Assembly: GCA_029688905.1 (NCBI GenBank)
Contig: JARULB010000004.1
Span: 310,001-374,000 of the forward strand
Source of the DNA: Balneolales bacterium ANBcel1
GTDB taxonomy: Bacteria > Bacteroidota > Rhodothermia > Balneolales > Natronogracilivirgulaceae
Reading direction: 5' to 3'
Length of the DNA stretch: 64,000 nucleotides
Under the pieces are notes generated by a model that was not told the origin of the DNA, did not search any database, and saw nothing but the letters and a program-made list of their open reading frames with translations. Positions 27,670 to 36,694 of the stretch are shown in pieces; the stretch's first letter is position 1, and each line of letters starts with the position of its first letter. The position numbers and the translations under genes are program-made.

Positions 27670-30012
27670 ATGAAAGCGATCCTGTTCCTGTGCCTGCTCA
27701 CAGCGATATCAACGGCCGTTTCCAGGCCGGCTGCCCAGGGCTCGGCTCCACCCGAAGCCCCCGACCTGCTCAACAACGGCATATCCGGGTACCATGCAGA
27801 TTCAGACGCTCCCTCCCGGTTTGTCAATAGACAGGGTTCCGGCGACTCACACACCCTTCGAAGATCTGATGATTCATCATTTGCCGTTGAGCCGGACACA
27901 GCCGATACCTCCTCCCGGGGGGAAAACCGGTTTACCGTGGGCCTGGCGCTGAGCGGTGGCGGGGCTGCCGGACTAGCTCACATCGGGGTTCTCAAGGTCC
28001 TTGAAGAAGCGGGGATACCGGTGGATGTGGTCAGCGGCACAAGCATGGGTGCCATTATCGGTGCGCTCTATGCTATCGGGTATTCAGCAGAGCAGATTGA
28101 AGAGGAGGTCAGAAGAATCGACTGGCGCGAGCTGTTTGAAGAACCCATCCACCGGCACAACCTGCCGCTGGAAGAGAAAAAATATGACGGGCGTTTCCTC
28201 CTGAGCTTCCCGGTGGAAGGGCGTGAGGTCAAATTGCCAACGGGACTCGTTTCCGGAAACTACATTTTTAACAAACTGGCCGAGCTTACGGCAACATATC
28301 ATCATGTCGAGGACTTTCGCAGCCTGCCCCGCCCGTTTGTCTGCGTTGCCAGCGATCTCGAAACCGGTCACCAGGTGGTTATGGACAGCGGATTTCTGCC
28401 GGATGCCATCCGGGCAAGCATGTCCATCCCCTCGGTTTTTGATCCGGTGTGGGTTGATGGAAAGTATCTCGTAGACGGCGGCCTGCTGAACAACATGCCG
28501 GTGCAGGAAGCGATCGGCCTCGGAGCCGACTTCGTCATTGCCGTCAATTCAAGCTCCGACCTCAAACCCGCCGATGAACTGCTGTCGCTCCCGGATATCC
28601 TCACGCAAACCATATCCGTTGGAATGCGGGGAACCATACTTCAGCAACTGGAACATGCCGATTTTTACATTCAGCCCGACCTGGCACAATACACTACGCT
28701 CAGCTTCGGAGATGTTGATGAAATCATTTTGGCCGGGGAACGAGCCGCCAGGAGCAGGCTGCCGGAAATCCGGGAACTGGCCGATAGTCTGCACGCCCTG
28801 CGCGGCGGCAGCGAACCCGATATCCCCGAATTTGAGCCAATCCGTGAGATTCCGGTGCGACAAATCCATTTTGACGGACTTAAAACAGTACCTCTGGACC
28901 ATATCCGCACCATCCTCCAGATTGAACCCCACTCAACGGTCCCGTTTACAGAGCTCGATGAAGGGCTGCTCCGGCTGTACGGAATGAAACGCTTCAACCG
29001 AATCACCTACCGGCTTTACTGGGATGAAGAAGAAGGGGCAGCCGACCTGACCATCTACCTGGAAGAACAAACCGCGAATATGGTCCAGGCCGGTTTCTAT
29101 CACAATAGTGAATACGGTCCGTCGCTTCTTTTTAACACCACTTTCCGGAATCTGATCTACCCGGCCAGTACTGCCAGGCTTAACATCCGAATCGGTCACG
29201 AAGCCATGCTGGAAGGCGAATATTTCAATTATATCGGGCTGGAACCCCGGTTGTCATTTCTGGCATCGGCCGGTTTCCGGGAGCGGGAGATCGATATCTA
29301 TGATCAGAACCGAAGGGTATCAAATCTGCGAACCGACATTTTTCACGCCGACGGCCTCATCGGTCCGCTTTTCGCATCGGTTTTTCGGACGGGAGTCGGG
29401 TACCGGATAGAGCATTTCAACCTGACCGAATCCTACGGAGAAATCGAGGCCCCAAAAAACTGGAATACACTGCACATGTTCCTCGGCGAGATGGAGTTCG
29501 ACAACCTGAACCGGTCGCACCTGCCCACAAGCGGCCAGCACACTCTCATCCGTGCCGAAGTTCTGCCCGATTTTCTTCCCGGCGATGCCTCCTTCGGCCG
29601 GATAACCGGAACCTGGAAATCCTACCTCCCGATTAATCAGAGGCTCACAATACTACAGTCGCTCTACGCCGGCCACATATTCGGAGGCACACCGCCACTG
29701 CACTATCGCCTGTATGCCGGCGGACACAATGGCTTTTGGGGCTATCGGAAGGACGCCCTCTCCGGCAATAACTTGCTCACCTACCGGACTGCCGCACAGT
29801 ATCAGTTTTACGGCAATTTTTACGCCACAGGCGGCATTAACCTCGGTAACCGCTACGAGAACCTGACCACCGACCTTTTCGAACGAACACCGCGCTGGGG
29901 ATGGGCGGCCATTCTCGGCTGGAACACGATACTGGGTCCGATCGAAGCCGTACTCTCCGGCAGTAAAGAACACGCGCTGCTGTTCGAGTTTCTCATCGGA
30001 ATGAACTTTTAG
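27670..30012 (+). CDS. Patatin-like phospholipase fused to POTRA and Omp85-type barrel
   Basis: This 780-residue outer-membrane protein has a signal peptide (about 1-24), then a patatin lipase domain with the oxyanion loop SGGGAAG (95-101), the nucleophile elbow GTSMG (Ser125) and the catalytic Asp269 in LVDGGLLNN. Both members of the Ser-Asp dyad are intact. A POTRA-like domain follows (about 395-460, IREIPVRQIHFDGLKTV) and then a ~320-residue barrel of the bacterial surface antigen/Omp85 kind, ending in FEFLIGMNF. This architecture is shared with PlpD-type autotransporters (type Vd secretion), so it may secrete or display its own lipase. It follows korB by 16 bp. Confidence 0.9.
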   Translation: MKAILFLCLLTAISTAVSRPAAQGSAPPEAPDLLNNGISGYHADSDAPSRFVNRQGSGDSHTLRRSDDSSFAVEPDTADTSSRGENRFTVGLALSGGGAAGLAHIGVLKVLEEAGIPVDVVSGTSMGAIIGALYAIGYSAEQIEEEVRRIDWRELFEEPIHRHNLPLEEKKYDGRFLLSFPVEGREVKLPTGLVSGNYIFNKLAELTATYHHVEDFRSLPRPFVCVASDLETGHQVVMDSGFLPDAIRASMSIPSVFDPVWVDGKYLVDGGLLNNMPVQEAIGLGADFVIAVNSSSDLKPADELLSLPDILTQTISVGMRGTILQQLEHADFYIQPDLAQYTTLSFGDVDEIILAGERAARSRLPEIRELADSLHALRGGSEPDIPEFEPIREIPVRQIHFDGLKTVPLDHIRTILQIEPHSTVPFTELDEGLLRLYGMKRFNRITYRLYWDEEEGAADLTIYLEEQTANMVQAGFYHNSEYGPSLLFNTTFRNLIYPASTARLNIRIGHEAMLEGEYFNYIGLEPRLSFLASAGFREREIDIYDQNRRVSNLRTDIFHADGLIGPLFASVFRTGVGYRIEHFNLTESYGEIEAPKNWNTLHMFLGEMEFDNLNRSHLPTSGQHTLIRAEVLPDFLPGDASFGRITGTWKSYLPINQRLTILQSLYAGHIFGGTPPLHYRLYAGGHNGFWGYRKDALSGNNLLTYRTAAQYQFYGNFYATGGINLGNRYENLTTDLFERTPRWGWAAILGWNTILGPIEAVLSGSKEHALLFEFLIGMNF

Positions 30013-30113
30013 CGGTGTATGGTAGCCGGCCGAAGGCGGCAGGCTCTCTTTGGGTATAGCGGACATACCTCCTGTTCCCGGTTCATTTCTAATTGCGGAA
30101 ACTCAGATGCGTC

Positions 30114-30144
30114 TTGTCAGGCAATGGCGGAATAACTACATTTT
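30114..30144 (+). promoter_or_regulatory. Candidate Bacteroidota-type promoter of the usp genes
   Basis: TTG (30114-30116), a 20-bp spacer and TACATTTT (30137-30144) match the -33/-7 layout TTTG-N19-21-TAnnTTTG with two deviations, 21 bp before the first usp start codon. This is the best promoter match in the window. Confidence 0.5.
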
Positions 30145-30165
30145 AGATACCCTCCAACCAGTCCA

Positions 30166-31050
30166 ATGCGCTCCATGAAAAACGCCAGAATACTCGTCCC
30201 CACTGATTTTTCAGAGCTCAGCCTGCTTGCGTTTCCGGCGGCTGTCGCAATCGCCAGACTGTTCGGCGGAACGGTGGTTCCGTTTCACGCTTACATGCAG
30301 GCCAACGAACTGGACGGTTTCTACTACATGGGCGAAACCAGTCCGGAAACCGATATGCGCACCCTCGAACGTTCTCTCTACCAGCGGCTGGAAGAAGTTT
30401 CCAGAGAACATGTGGAGGAGCCCTTGCTCGGCGAACCGCGCATCGCCATCGGAAATGCCGCCCGGGCCATCTGTGAGGCAGGCAAAGAGTTTGACCTGAT
30501 CGTCATGAGCAGTCACGGGCGAACCGGTTTTTCAAGACTGATACTGGGATCCATCTGTGAAAAAGTGCTTCGCACCAGTCAGAGTCCGGTGCTGGTCGTG
30601 GAAGAAAAAAGCCGCCTGTTCCCGTTGCAGCGAATTCTGCTGACCACCGACTTCTCCGACAACTCCATCTACGCGTTTGAACCGGCGGCCGAGCTTGCCG
30701 AGGCTACCGGAGCTCAAATCGATCTGATTCACATCGTCAGCTACGAGCAGTTCGACACCCTTGCCCAGGCACAGCACGACAGCGAAGAGCGTAAAGAAAA
30801 ACTGAAACAACTGGCGGTGAAATATTTCTCTGATCTCGAAACGCAGGTTCAGACCGAGGTGTTTTTCTCTGACAGGTCCGTTCATGAAGAAATTGCCAGG
30901 CTGACCAAGGCCAGGCCCTACAACCTGGTTGTGATGGCTACCATCGGCCGCACCGGGCTCGATTACATGATGCTTGGAAGCACAGCATCCAGTGTGCTCC
31001 GCCATGTAAGAACCGCCGTACTGAGCGTCAAGCCGGAAATCACCACCTGA
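30166..31050 (+). CDS. Universal stress protein, two-domain
   Basis: This 294-residue protein is a tandem of two UspA domains (about 1-150 and 151-294), each starting with the ILVPTDFSELSL or ILLTTDFSDNSI strand. The first domain has SSHGRTGFSRLILGSICEKV and the second ATIGRTGLDYMMLGSTASSV, both with the G-x2-G-x5-G(S/T) pattern of ATP-binding Usp proteins. It probably acts as a cytosolic stress or nucleotide-sensing dimer. A near-paralogue follows 59 bp later. A second ATG at codon 4 is an alternative start. Confidence 0.9.
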   Translation: MRSMKNARILVPTDFSELSLLAFPAAVAIARLFGGTVVPFHAYMQANELDGFYYMGETSPETDMRTLERSLYQRLEEVSREHVEEPLLGEPRIAIGNAARAICEAGKEFDLIVMSSHGRTGFSRLILGSICEKVLRTSQSPVLVVEEKSRLFPLQRILLTTDFSDNSIYAFEPAAELAEATGAQIDLIHIVSYEQFDTLAQAQHDSEERKEKLKQLAVKYFSDLETQVQTEVFFSDRSVHEEIARLTKARPYNLVVMATIGRTGLDYMMLGSTASSVLRHVRTAVLSVKPEITT

Positions 31051-31109
31051 AAACAACGTGTACCGACTTCTGCCACTATTCCAAAAGCAGTGTTAAAACC
31101 ATCTATATT

Positions 31110-32006
31110 ATGAAAACAGCCAATATTCTCGTACCCATTGACTTCTCTGACCTCAGCCTCAAAGCGCTTGAAGCTGCGTCCGTTTTTGCGGAGTCGTTCG
31201 ACGGTGCCATCACACCGTTTCACTCCTACATTTCCATGAGCGACCTGGGGGAGATAGACGCCTCCTCTTCCCGGAAATTTGCCGATACGCATGAAGAACT
31301 GGAAAAGAAACTGAGAGGAAAGCTGAATGAGATTGCTTTGGAAAGAGTGGACTCCAAGTATCTGAACGAGGGAATTGTGCAGGTTGGAAATCCTGCGGAA
31401 GCAATCATCGAAGCCGCCAGAAATTACGATTTAATTGTAATGACCACGCATGGGCGCACCGGCTTTTCCCGCCTGATCATGGGCTCGGTGGCCGAGAAGG
31501 TCATCCGTTTTGCCCCGGTTCCCGTCCTGGTCGTTGAGGAGGCATCGAAAATCAAGCCTTTGAAAAGGATCCTGCTAACCACCGACTTTTCCGATTACTC
31601 ATTGAAAGCCTTGCCCTTTGCCCGGAGCATCGCCCAGGCTACAGGGGCCAGTATCGACATCATTCATGTCATCAGCTTTGAGCAGTTTGGCAGCATACCG
31701 CAGATTCAGGCAGCCACCGACACCAAGAAGAAGCAGATGCGGGAGCTCGTGGACGAACGATTTGATGATATGAGGGATCAGGTGCACACCGACGTGGTTT
31801 CAACGAAAAAATCCATCCACGAAAAAATCACCAAAATCGCTCACAAAGAGGCGTACAATTTGGTTGTGATGGCGACCATCGGCCGAACCGGACTGGAGTA
31901 CCTCCGGCTTGGCAGCACCGCGTCGAATGTGGTTCGACATGTAGAAAACGCCGTATTCACTATCAACCCGCGACGGCTGAAGGGCTCCGGAGACGAACGA
32001 AAATAA
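31110..32006 (+). CDS. Universal stress protein, two-domain paralogue
   Basis: This 298-residue protein has the same two-domain layout as the gene just upstream: ILVPIDFSDLSLKAL, TTHGRTGFSRLIMGSVAEKV, ILLTTDFSDYSLKAL and ATIGRTGLEYLRLGSTASNV. The nucleotide-loop glycines are kept in both halves. The two proteins diverge mainly in the middle of each domain and at the tail, as expected from an old tandem duplication with possible heterodimer formation. It has no separate promoter that I can see. Confidence 0.9.
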   Translation: MKTANILVPIDFSDLSLKALEAASVFAESFDGAITPFHSYISMSDLGEIDASSSRKFADTHEELEKKLRGKLNEIALERVDSKYLNEGIVQVGNPAEAIIEAARNYDLIVMTTHGRTGFSRLIMGSVAEKVIRFAPVPVLVVEEASKIKPLKRILLTTDFSDYSLKALPFARSIAQATGASIDIIHVISFEQFGSIPQIQAATDTKKKQMRELVDERFDDMRDQVHTDVVSTKKSIHEKITKIAHKEAYNLVVMATIGRTGLEYLRLGSTASNVVRHVENAVFTINPRRLKGSGDERK

Positions 32007-32035
32007 CCGTCCGGCTATCGCATGCGGCCCCTACG

Positions 32036-32120
32036 ACCTCTCCAGCGTGGAGAAGCCGCTTACCAAATGCGGTAACCGGGCATCGCTCACCGGCCCGTTC
32101 TACTCCTCCAGCGTGGAGAG
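32036..32120. repeat. Short duplication and hairpins near the acs 3' end
   Basis: The acs C-terminal codons at 32106-32119 contain CTCCAGCGTGGAGA, itself an inverted repeat around GCG. The same 14 bases recur at 32040-32053, 66 bp away in the convergent gap. Between them TTACC-AAATGC-GGTAA forms another small hairpin. It may be a duplicated gene end and may limit read-through, but no T-run follows. Confidence 0.4.
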
Positions 32121-34025
32121 GTCGCCTTCGTCCACACCCATGGCCCGGGCTTTCAAGACACGGCGCATGATCTTGCCGCTTCGTGTTTTCGGAAGGGAGT
32201 CGAGAAATGAGACATTCTCGGGCCTGGCTATCGGGCCAATTTCATCGCTGACATGCCGGCGCAGTTCGTCCGCCAGCTCCTTCCCTCCATGGATCCCTTC
32301 GCGGAGAATGACATAGGTGTATATGGCATTGCCTTTCACCTCATGCGGTAACGCGATTGCCGCGGCCTCCGATACGGCCGGATGGCTCACCAAAGCGCTC
32401 TCCACTTCGGCGGTGCCGAGCCGGTAGCCGCTTACCTTGATCACATCATCAATCCGTCCGATAATCCAGACATAGCCGTCTTCGTCGATCCGCGCGGAAT
32501 CTCCGGCCTTGTACCAGCCCTGCTTTTCGTACTCCTTCCAGTAGGTTTCGACGAATCGGTCGGGATCACCGAATATGGTTCGTGCCATCCCCGGCCAGGG
32601 GTTTTTTATCACCAGATTGCCCTCCTCTCCGGGGCTGACTTCCGCGCCTTTCTCATCCACAATAGCCACCTCAATACCAAAAAACGGCCGGGTTGCGGAG
32701 CCCGGTTTCAGGGGAGTAACCGGCAGCGGAGTGATCATGAATCCGCCGGTTTCGGTCTGCCACCAGGTGTCCATGATCGGACAGTTGCCGTTGCCGATCA
32801 CCCGGTGGTACCATTTCCATGCTTCCGGGTTGATGGGCTCGCCAACCGATCCCAGCAGGCGAAGCGAGCTCAGATCGTGGCGCTGGGGCCACTGCTCCCC
32901 AAACCGCATGAGTCCGCGTATGGCGGTAGGAGACGTATAAAGAATGTTGATCCCGTACTTCTCGACCATATTCCACCACCGGTTCGGATAGGGGTGATTG
33001 GGCGCCCCTTCATACATCATCACCGTCGAGCCGTTGATGAGCGGCGCGTAGATCATGTAGCTGTGACCGGTAATCCAGCCGGGATCCGCCGCGCACCACC
33101 ATCTGTCTTCATCCTTGATGTCGAACACATACCGGTGGGTCGTTGACGTGTATACGGAATAGCCGCCGTGGGTATGCAGCAGCCCTTTCGGTTTGCCGGT
33201 GGTGCCCGATGTATAGAGAATAAAGAGCATATCTTCGGCGTCCATCTCTTCGGTTTCGCACCTGGCGTTGGCGATCGGCAGCGACAACAGGTCATGCAGC
33301 CAGAAATCGCGGTCATTCTCCATGTACACCTCGTGCCCGGTCCGTTTCACCGTGATGCAGACCTCCACGGTGGGCGAACGCTTCATCGCCTCATTGGCTA
33401 TCCCTTTCAGGTCGGTGACGCGGCCCCGCCGCCATCCGCCATCGGCGGTAACAAGCACACGGCTCCGGGAGTCCTCAATGCGGGATGCAAGCGCTTCCAC
33501 ACTGAACCCGCCATAAACCACGCTGTGGGCGGCTCCGATCTTGGCACAGGCAAGCATGGCGACAGCCAGTTCGGGAATCTGGGGCATATAGATGGTGACG
33601 ATATCACCGCGCCGCACTCCCATGCTCTTCAGGATATTGGCAAATTTCGAGACCTCACGGTTCAGCGCGTGATACGACATGGTGCGGAGGTCACCCGGCT
33701 CTCCCTCCCAGATGAGCGCGAGTTTGTTACGGCGCCAGGTTTTCAGGTGGCGGTCGATGGCGTTGCTGATCACATTGATGCGCCCGCCGGTAAACCATTT
33801 ATAAAACGGCTTCCTGCTGTCATCCAGCACCTTGTCCCATTTTTTGAACCAGTGCAGCTTTTTGGCTTCATCCGCCCAAAACTTCTCCGGGTCGGACACG
33901 GACTTTTCATATAACGCATCATAGTCTTTTACATTCGCCTGTTTGGTAATTGCCCTGGACGGGTAAACCATATCAGATGTTGTTCCCGATGCCGACTCTT
34001 TCGTTCCGGTCTTGCTTTTTGCCAT
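32100..34025 (-). CDS. acs: Acetyl-CoA synthetase
   Basis: This 641-residue AMP-forming ligase activates acetate to acetyl-CoA. The adenylation loop LYTSGTTGKPKGLLHTHGGY, the DTWWQTETGG motif and GYRLGTAEVESALVSHP are all characteristic. The C-terminal catalytic lysine is Lys618 in SLPKTRSGKIMRRVLK, the site that Pat/CobB acetylation regulates in other bacteria. The length is typical. It is divergent from lexA across about 200 bp. Confidence 0.96.
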   Translation of the reverse strand: MAKSKTGTKESASGTTSDMVYPSRAITKQANVKDYDALYEKSVSDPEKFWADEAKKLHWFKKWDKVLDDSRKPFYKWFTGGRINVISNAIDRHLKTWRRNKLALIWEGEPGDLRTMSYHALNREVSKFANILKSMGVRRGDIVTIYMPQIPELAVAMLACAKIGAAHSVVYGGFSVEALASRIEDSRSRVLVTADGGWRRGRVTDLKGIANEAMKRSPTVEVCITVKRTGHEVYMENDRDFWLHDLLSLPIANARCETEEMDAEDMLFILYTSGTTGKPKGLLHTHGGYSVYTSTTHRYVFDIKDEDRWWCAADPGWITGHSYMIYAPLINGSTVMMYEGAPNHPYPNRWWNMVEKYGINILYTSPTAIRGLMRFGEQWPQRHDLSSLRLLGSVGEPINPEAWKWYHRVIGNGNCPIMDTWWQTETGGFMITPLPVTPLKPGSATRPFFGIEVAIVDEKGAEVSPGEEGNLVIKNPWPGMARTIFGDPDRFVETYWKEYEKQGWYKAGDSARIDEDGYVWIIGRIDDVIKVSGYRLGTAEVESALVSHPAVSEAAAIALPHEVKGNAIYTYVILREGIHGGKELADELRRHVSDEIGPIARPENVSFLDSLPKTRSGKIMRRVLKARAMGVDEGDLSTLEE

Positions 34026-34161
34026 AAGTAACCCCTGTATTGGATTCGTTTATTACAACTTGCGCCTATTTTGCTATTTATTATCTTTTTATCCGCATGC
34101 CATTTTAAGTGAATCGCCTGTGGAATTCAACCGCCTGCAACGAACTTTTTTTATACACGGC

Positions 34162-34193
34162 TTTGCACTCATCATGAATAAGTAGTATTATGC
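34162..34193 (+). promoter_or_regulatory. Candidate lexA promoter
   Basis: TTTG (34162-34165), a 20-bp spacer and TATTATGC (34186-34193) give a partial -33/-7 match 32 bp upstream of the lexA ATG. The -7 element overlaps a palindrome at 34184-34200. Confidence 0.35.
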
Positions 34194-34200
34194 ACATACT
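34184..34200. promoter_or_regulatory. Candidate LexA operator (AGTAT-N7-ATACT)
   Basis: AGTAT and ATACT form an inverted repeat with a 7-bp centre, 24 bp upstream of lexA and over its proposed -7 box. Autorepression by LexA is common, so this is a candidate operator. The motif itself is not a known LexA box of this group. Confidence 0.4.
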
Positions 34201-34224
34201 TCTTACACATAGCCTTCGAATATT

Positions 34225-34878
34225 ATGGACAACAGCCAGCTTACCCGAAAGCAGAAGCAGTTTTTCGACTACATCGTCTCTTATAAAAATGAGCATGACA
34301 TCTGGCCGACATACAGGGAAATAGCGGATGAGTTTGGCTACAAATCCCCGAACAGTGTCACGCAAAATCTTCAGGCGCTTGTCAGGAAGGGGGTGTTGAT
34401 AAAGACCGAGGATGAAGAGTATGATCTTGCCCCGGATTATGATAAGACCCGGGAGCCGGTTTCAGGCGGCATACCGGTACGGGGGCTGATCGCAGCCGGT
34501 TATCTGCAGGAGGCGGTGGAGGCGAATCTGGGATCCATCACTCTTGATTTTCTTTTTCCCAATCTGGACCGCATGTTCGCGCTGCGCGTTTCCGGCTCCA
34601 GCATGAAAGACGCCAATATCGAAGACGGGGATTTTGTGTTGCTGATGGATGATGACATCAAGGACGGGGACATCGGCGCGGTCCTCTACAATGGGGAGAC
34701 CTCCCTTAAACAAATCTATTATGGCCGAAACGGATTGCAGCTTAAACCGGCCAACGAGGAGTACAAGGATATTATCATCGAACCGGATGTATTCGAGGAG
34801 GTACGTATTCTGGGCAAATATGTAGGCCATGTAAACCGGTCGGGGATCTACCGGCACGACCGCCGCACCAGAAACTAA
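34225..34878 (+). CDS. lexA: LexA-type SOS repressor
   Basis: This 217-residue repressor has an N-terminal winged-helix DNA-binding domain (KQKQFFDYIVSYKNEHDIWP, REIADEFGYKSPNSVTQNLQ, about 8-55) and a C-terminal S24 peptidase domain. The self-cleavage bond is Ala91-Gly92 in GLIAAGYLQ, the catalytic serine is Ser126 in VSGSSMKDANI and the general base is Lys162 in TSLKQIYY. All key residues are intact, so RecA-stimulated autocleavage is expected. Its stop overlaps the convergent small gene by 3 bases. No recA or umuC is in the window. Confidence 0.92.
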   Translation: MDNSQLTRKQKQFFDYIVSYKNEHDIWPTYREIADEFGYKSPNSVTQNLQALVRKGVLIKTEDEEYDLAPDYDKTREPVSGGIPVRGLIAAGYLQEAVEANLGSITLDFLFPNLDRMFALRVSGSSMKDANIEDGDFVLLMDDDIKDGDIGAVLYNGETSLKQIYYGRNGLQLKPANEEYKDIIIEPDVFEEVRILGKYVGHVNRSGIYRHDRRTRN

Positions 34879-35147
34879 ATCTTGCGGAAAGAGTCGGTAT
34901 CCCGGATCAAGCCGGCGGCCTTTTTTTCCAGCACATCGCGCCCAGTATCCTTCAGGCGGTCCGACAGCGGGCGCCCGCGCTCGATCCGGTAGTTGGCGCC
35001 TTCAACCGCATCGTGGAGTTGGCCGTCCATGATCCACGCCCGGCCCCCGTCGTGTTGCAGACGCTTTCGATTTTTTATGAAAAACGCCTGCCTGTGCAGG
35101 TCGGGCAAGCCGCTTTCGGCCATGGGAGTATCGTTTTTTTTAGTCAT
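34875..35147 (-). CDS. Hypothetical protein, 90 residues
   Basis: This small basic/acidic mixed protein contains a central block GGRAWIMDGQLHDAVEGANY and a helical end SDRLKDTGRDVLEKKAAGLI. It has no signal or membrane segment and no recognised domain. Its end overlaps the lexA stop by 4 bp in convergent orientation. The protein-like composition supports a real gene, but I could not identify a family. Confidence 0.5.
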   Translation of the reverse strand: MTKKNDTPMAESGLPDLHRQAFFIKNRKRLQHDGGRAWIMDGQLHDAVEGANYRIERGRPLSDRLKDTGRDVLEKKAAGLIRDTDSFRKI

Positions 35148-35283
35148 CTGTCTTCAATTTCGGCAATTAAAACTTTCTTTCAGCGATAAAAGGTAGCCTG
35201 CTTTCATTATATATCAAACCGAACGCCGCATTTTATCTGCATCATTCCCCCGTTTTTGGGTTTTATTCTACCTGAAAAACTAC

Positions 35284-35291
35284 TATATTTG
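35284..35291 (+). promoter_or_regulatory. Candidate -7 box of the rplU-rpmA operon
   Basis: TATATTTG matches TAnnTTTG exactly, 48 bp upstream of the rplU ATG. The nearest TTTG (35255-35258) is 25 bp away, longer than usual. Confidence 0.4.
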
Positions 35292-35338
35292 AGGTCTTGA
35301 ATAAAACAGTTTTTCTCACATTATAGAAACCGAACATC

Positions 35339-35653
35339 ATGTACGCGATTGTTGAGATAAGTGGGCATCAGTATAAGGTAGCAAAAGGCGATGTCATTTT
35401 CGTTGACCGTCAAAAAGCCGATGCCGACAAAAAAATCACCCTCGACAAGGTTTTGCTGACTTCTGACGGCAAAGGAAAGGTTAATGTAGGCACACCCATC
35501 CTTGAAAAAGCAAACGTTAACGCCAAGGTCGTTGACCACGTCAAAGGAGACAAAATCGTTGTCTTCAAGAAAAAACGTCGCAAAGGATATCAGGTTACAC
35601 GTGGCCACCGTCGCCATCTGACCCGACTTTTAATTGAAAAAATAACCGCTTAA
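35339..35653 (+). CDS. rplU: 50S ribosomal protein L21
   Basis: This 104-residue protein begins MYAIVEISGHQYKVAKGD and carries FKKKRRKGYQVTRGHRRHLT, the basic 23S rRNA-binding hallmark of bL21. rpmA follows 12 bp later, the conserved rplU-rpmA order. An obgE gene, often third, is absent here. Confidence 0.97.
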   Translation: MYAIVEISGHQYKVAKGDVIFVDRQKADADKKITLDKVLLTSDGKGKVNVGTPILEKANVNAKVVDHVKGDKIVVFKKKRRKGYQVTRGHRRHLTRLLIEKITA

Positions 35654-35665
35654 TCTTACAGAACC

Positions 35666-35920
35666 ATGGCACATAAAAAAGGTGGCGGCTCTACGAAAAA
35701 CGGTCGTGACTCCGAATCTAAAAGACTGGGCGTCAAACGCTTCGGTGGTGAAGCAGTTCGTGCCGGCAATATCATCATCCGCCAGCGCGGCACAAAATTC
35801 CATCCCGGCACAAACGTGGGTATGGGAAAGGATGACACCATTTTTGCCACGGCTGACGGCATCGTCACGTTCAGCATCGGACGAAAAAACCGCAAAACGG
35901 TTTCTGTGGAAGCCGGCTGA
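35666..35920 (+). CDS. rpmA: 50S ribosomal protein L27
   Basis: This 84-residue protein begins [20 protein letters not shown] and keeps [20 protein letters not shown], typical of bL27. The short MAHKKGGGS start without a long leader means no Prp-type N-terminal cleavage is needed. A terminator follows. Confidence 0.97.
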   Translation: MAHKKGGGSTKNGRDSESKRLGVKRFGGEAVRAGNIIIRQRGTKFHPGTNVGMGKDDTIFATADGIVTFSIGRKNRKTVSVEAG

Positions 35921-35942
35921 TCCGCCCGCAACACCCTTCTTT

Positions 35943-35979
35943 AAAGCTCCTGCCGCAGCTATGCGCTGGAGCTTTTTTT
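35943..35979 (+). terminator. Intrinsic terminator after rpmA
   Basis: AAAGCTCC (35943-35950) pairs with GGAGCTTT (35968-35975), with a T-run at 35973-35979. It lies 23 bp after the L27 stop. Confidence 0.85.
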
Positions 35980-35992
35980 ATATCTATCAGCC

Positions 35993-36667
35993 ATGACTTC
36001 AGTGATCATCCCGGGACTTGCCCCGTTGCCCGCCGGCAATATCTACTGCATCGGCAGAAATTATGCCGCGCATGCCCGGGAGCTGAATAACCCGCTTCCC
36101 ACCCGGCCCGTCATTTTCGGCAAACCGTCTGCAAGCCTCACATTTGACGGGATTATCCGCATCCCTCCTTTTGTCGCTGATCCCCACTATGAGGCCGAAC
36201 TGGTGGTGGCCATCGGAGAGCGCGGGAAAAACATCCCGGCCGGCTGCGCCCTGCCGCTGATTGCCGGCTATGCCATGGGAATTGATGTGACGGCACGTGA
36301 CATCCAGCAGGAACTTAAAGAAAAATCTCACCCCTGGTTGCTGGCAAAGGGCCTGGACACGTTTGCGCCAGTCGGATCATTTATTGCGTCCGATCAGATC
36401 ACGGATCCGCAAAAGCTGCACTTCACACTCGACATCAACGGTAAGCGGCGGCAAAACGGAGACACCTCCCAAATGCTGTTTTCTGTGGATGAGCTGATCT
36501 GCACCCTGTCGCGTTACGTGACCCTGCAGCCGGGCGACCTCATCTTCACCGGAACGCCTGAGGGTGTCGGCCGACTTGAGAACGGCGACAGGCTTCATGC
36601 CGAGCTACAGGCGGGAAATTCCGGCGCCACGGCTCGTCTTGATGCCACCGTCCGGTTCGAATCCTGA
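35993..36667 (+). CDS. Fumarylacetoacetate hydrolase-family protein
   Basis: This 224-residue protein has the FAH fold core of metal-dependent hydrolases/decarboxylases: YCIGRNYAAHARELNNP, HYEAELVVAIGERG with the metal-binding glutamates, GYAMGIDVTARDIQ with the metal-binding aspartate, and FTGTPEGVGRLENGD. The length is close to the YcgM/FAHD1-type acylpyruvase or oxaloacetate decarboxylase group. The substrate is not defined by context. The M23 peptidase gene starts 27 bp downstream. Confidence 0.88.
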   Translation: MTSVIIPGLAPLPAGNIYCIGRNYAAHARELNNPLPTRPVIFGKPSASLTFDGIIRIPPFVADPHYEAELVVAIGERGKNIPAGCALPLIAGYAMGIDVTARDIQQELKEKSHPWLLAKGLDTFAPVGSFIASDQITDPQKLHFTLDINGKRRQNGDTSQMLFSVDELICTLSRYVTLQPGDLIFTGTPEGVGRLENGDRLHAELQAGNSGATARLDATVRFES

Positions 36668-36694
36668 CCCAATCACCACCACCTTTTCCTGAAC

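Noticed and set aside
36654-36664. GGTTCGAATCC, resembling a tRNA T-arm
   Set aside because: It is the coding end of the FAH-family gene, and no acceptor, D or anticodon stem can be drawn around it.
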